Part shown: piece after piece, positions 62,807 through 64,000 of the stretch
Layout of the letters: every line of letters starts with the position of its first letter
Position numbering within the stretch: position 1 is the stretch's first letter
Assembly: GCF_001280065.1 (NCBI RefSeq)
Contig: NZ_LGEA01000089.1
Span: 98,860-162,859, forward strand
DNA: 64,000 nt
Source of the DNA: Streptomyces sp. NRRL B-1140
Lineage (GTDB): Bacteria > Actinomycetota > Actinomycetes > Streptomycetales > Streptomycetaceae
Reading direction: 5' to 3'
Notes under the pieces: model-generated
The model's database searches: none
The model's input: the letters and a program-made list of their open reading frames with translations, nothing else
Told to the model about the DNA's origin: nothing
Program-made: the position numbers and the translations under genes

Positions 62807-63604
62807 ATGCTGCTGACGATCGACGTGGGAAACACCCACACCGTGCTCGGCCTGTTCGACGGCGACGAGATCGTCGAACACTGGCGCATCTCCACGGACG
62901 CGCGCCGCACGGCCGACGAACTGGCGGTCCTCCTCCAGGGCCTGATGGGCATGCACCCGCTCCTCGGCGACGAGCTGGGCGACGGCATCGACGGCATCGC
63001 CATCTGCGCCACCGTCCCCTCGGTCCTGCACGAGCTCCGCGAGGTGACCCGCCGCTACTACGGCGACGTCCCGGCGGTCCTCGTCGAACCGGGCGTCAAG
63101 ACGGGCGTCCCGATCCTGACCGACAACCCCAAGGAGGTCGGCGCGGACCGCATCATCAACGCGGTCGCCGCGGTCGAGCTCTACGGCGGTCCGGCGGTCG
63201 TCGTCGACTTCGGCACCGCGACGACGTTCGACGCGGTCAGCGCACGGGGCGAGTACGTCGGCGGGGTCATCGCCCCCGGCATCGAGATCTCCGTCGAGGC
63301 CCTCGGCGTCCGCGGCGCCCAGCTCCGCAAGATCGAAGTGGCCCGGCCGCGCAGCGTCATCGGCAAGAACACGGTCGAGGCCATGCAGTCGGGCATCATC
63401 TACGGTTTCGCCGGCCAGGTCGACGGCGTGGTCAACCGCATGGCCCGCGAGCTGGCGGACGACCCCGACGACGTCACGGTCATCGCGACGGGCGGGCTGG
63501 CCCCGATGGTGCTGGGCGAGTCGTCGGTGATCGACGAGCACGAACCCTGGCTGACGCTGATCGGGCTGCGCCTGGTGTACGAGCGCAACGTGTCGCGCAT
63601 GTGA
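62807..63604 (+). CDS. coaX: Type III pantothenate kinase
   Basis: 265 residues. Phosphorylates pantothenate, the committed step of CoA synthesis, in the CoaX class that needs a monovalent cation and is not feedback-inhibited by CoA. DVGNTHTVLGLF (6-17, phosphate 1), GADRI, and VDFGTATTFD (phosphate 2) are present. Last gene of the cofactor operon, 14 bases after nadC. Together with panC it connects the two halves of CoA synthesis. Confidence 0.95.
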   Translation: MLLTIDVGNTHTVLGLFDGDEIVEHWRISTDARRTADELAVLLQGLMGMHPLLGDELGDGIDGIAICATVPSVLHELREVTRRYYGDVPAVLVEPGVKTGVPILTDNPKEVGADRIINAVAAVELYGGPAVVVDFGTATTFDAVSARGEYVGGVIAPGIEISVEALGVRGAQLRKIEVARPRSVIGKNTVEAMQSGIIYGFAGQVDGVVNRMARELADDPDDVTVIATGGLAPMVLGESSVIDEHEPWLTLIGLRLVYERNVSRM

Positions 63605-63660
63605 GCCGCCGCTCGGCGCCTTCGCCGGGGCCGGGTGGGTGCGCAACTCGGCGGAGCGGG

Positions 63661-63766
63661 GTGCCTCCCCCAAGCTCTCGGCTTCGCTCGAGCAGGGGGG
63701 ACCCCCACGCCCACCCGTGCCGCCCTGGGGGCACCTCCCAGGCCCTTAAGGCACTGGGGGAGGCAC
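63661..63766. repeat. Intergenic inverted-repeat element, 106 bp
   Basis: gtgcctccccc at the left and gggggaggcac at the right are perfect 11-bp inverted ends. Inside are smaller hairpins (centred on cttaag, and gctctcgg...cgag). I recall sequences of this kind scattered between genes in many Streptomyces. It starts 57 bases after coaX, so it may act as its terminator. The 396 bases to the window end contain no gene I can support. Confidence 0.65.
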
Positions 63767-63827
63767 GACTGCCCGCAGGCTGAGCGGAGACGCGCCCGCA
63801 CCCGCGTACGGCGAGAAGGGGTCGTGT

Positions 63828-63919
63828 CGGGGGGTGTCCGCCCGCAGCGGTTGTCGCGTCAACGGACAGTCAGTCGGCACGCAACCCCATCGCGACGTTC
63901 CGAGGACGGACACCCCCCG
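63828..63919. repeat. 13-bp inverted repeat with 66-base spacer
   Basis: CGGGGGGTGTCCG (63828-63840) and CGGACACCCCCCG (63907-63919). Perfect arms, spacer without gene. May be a large hairpin or the ends of a small element. Confidence 0.5.
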
Positions 63920-63940
63920 GCGCGGCCCCGACCCACACCC

Positions 63941-64000
63941 GGCGCCACGCGAAGACGCGCACCCCCACCCGCCGCCACGCGAAGACGCGCACCCCCACCC
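63941..64000. repeat. 30-bp tandem repeat running off the window
   Basis: Two copies of a 30-base unit (63941-63970, 63971-64000) differ at one base (ggcgccacgc versus gccgccacgc). Further copies beyond the edge are possible. Confidence 0.7.

Noticed and set aside
1..64000. tRNA, rRNA, prophage or CRISPR loci
   Set aside because: I saw no cloverleaf-like sequence with a TTCGA arm, no rRNA segments, no phage structural or integrase gene and no repeat-spacer array. A dedicated tRNA scan would be more sensitive.

Overview
The window is chromosomal DNA from a Streptomyces or a very close relative. The evidence is the very high GC content with G/C third codon positions, GTG starts and ATGA/GTGA overlaps, and the lineage-specific families present: TipA, DUF397 with an Scr1-type XRE regulator, a SARP, DUF3180 and a second nuoD. 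From memory the gene order from about 9.5 kb to the right end follows the conserved core that S. coelicolor carries around SCO3380-SCO3434. I did this by recall, not by search.

Left end (1-9.5 kb), accessory. Here lie the 3' part of a class II aminoacyl-tRNA-synthetase-like amino acid:carrier-protein ligase, an orphan ABC ATPase, a 2-isopropylmalate synthase behind a leucine-rich leader peptide and attenuator, a FadR-type GntR regulator and a type II thioesterase. Together they look like the edge of a biosynthetic cluster that loads a free amino acid on a carrier protein. An AraC/GyrI regulator, a family 2 glycosyltransferase and an AfsR-like SARP follow.

9.5-20 kb. A small family-A DNA polymerase, a Clp-N/HTH regulator with its own operators, a DUF2786 protein and two lipoproteins come first. 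Next is a divergent zinc-starvation locus: zinc-independent S14 and L28 on one side; L33, L31 type B, a COG0523 protein without a P-loop and S18 on the other. It shares one Zur box. A WhiJ-type three-gene cassette (DUF397, HATPase, XRE) with two matching operators ends this part.

20-32 kb. An aldehyde dehydrogenase, a DinB protein, a PadR repressor controlling a DrrAB-like exporter, a small MITE-like element, a ClC-glutamate decarboxylase pair, a full tipA gene with its promoter, a YbjQ protein, DedA and ThrE.

32-52 kb, housekeeping. ppa, a D,D-carboxypeptidase, a zinc metalloprotease, tilS, hpt, ftsH and folE; then a free-standing degenerate intein/LAGLIDADG gene; then the folate genes folP, folB and folK; an MprF/LysX-like membrane protein, an esterase, a coiled-coil membrane protein, two PH-domain membrane proteins, and nuoD2 facing an NDUFAF7-like methyltransferase.

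53-64 kb. A two-component system, an ArsR-type regulator behind a 29-bp palindrome, an aldolase-like PLP enzyme, and a tightly overlapping cofactor operon (DUF2520 protein, panC, nadB, nadC, coaX) for pantothenate/CoA and NAD. The last 400 bases contain repeats and no gene.
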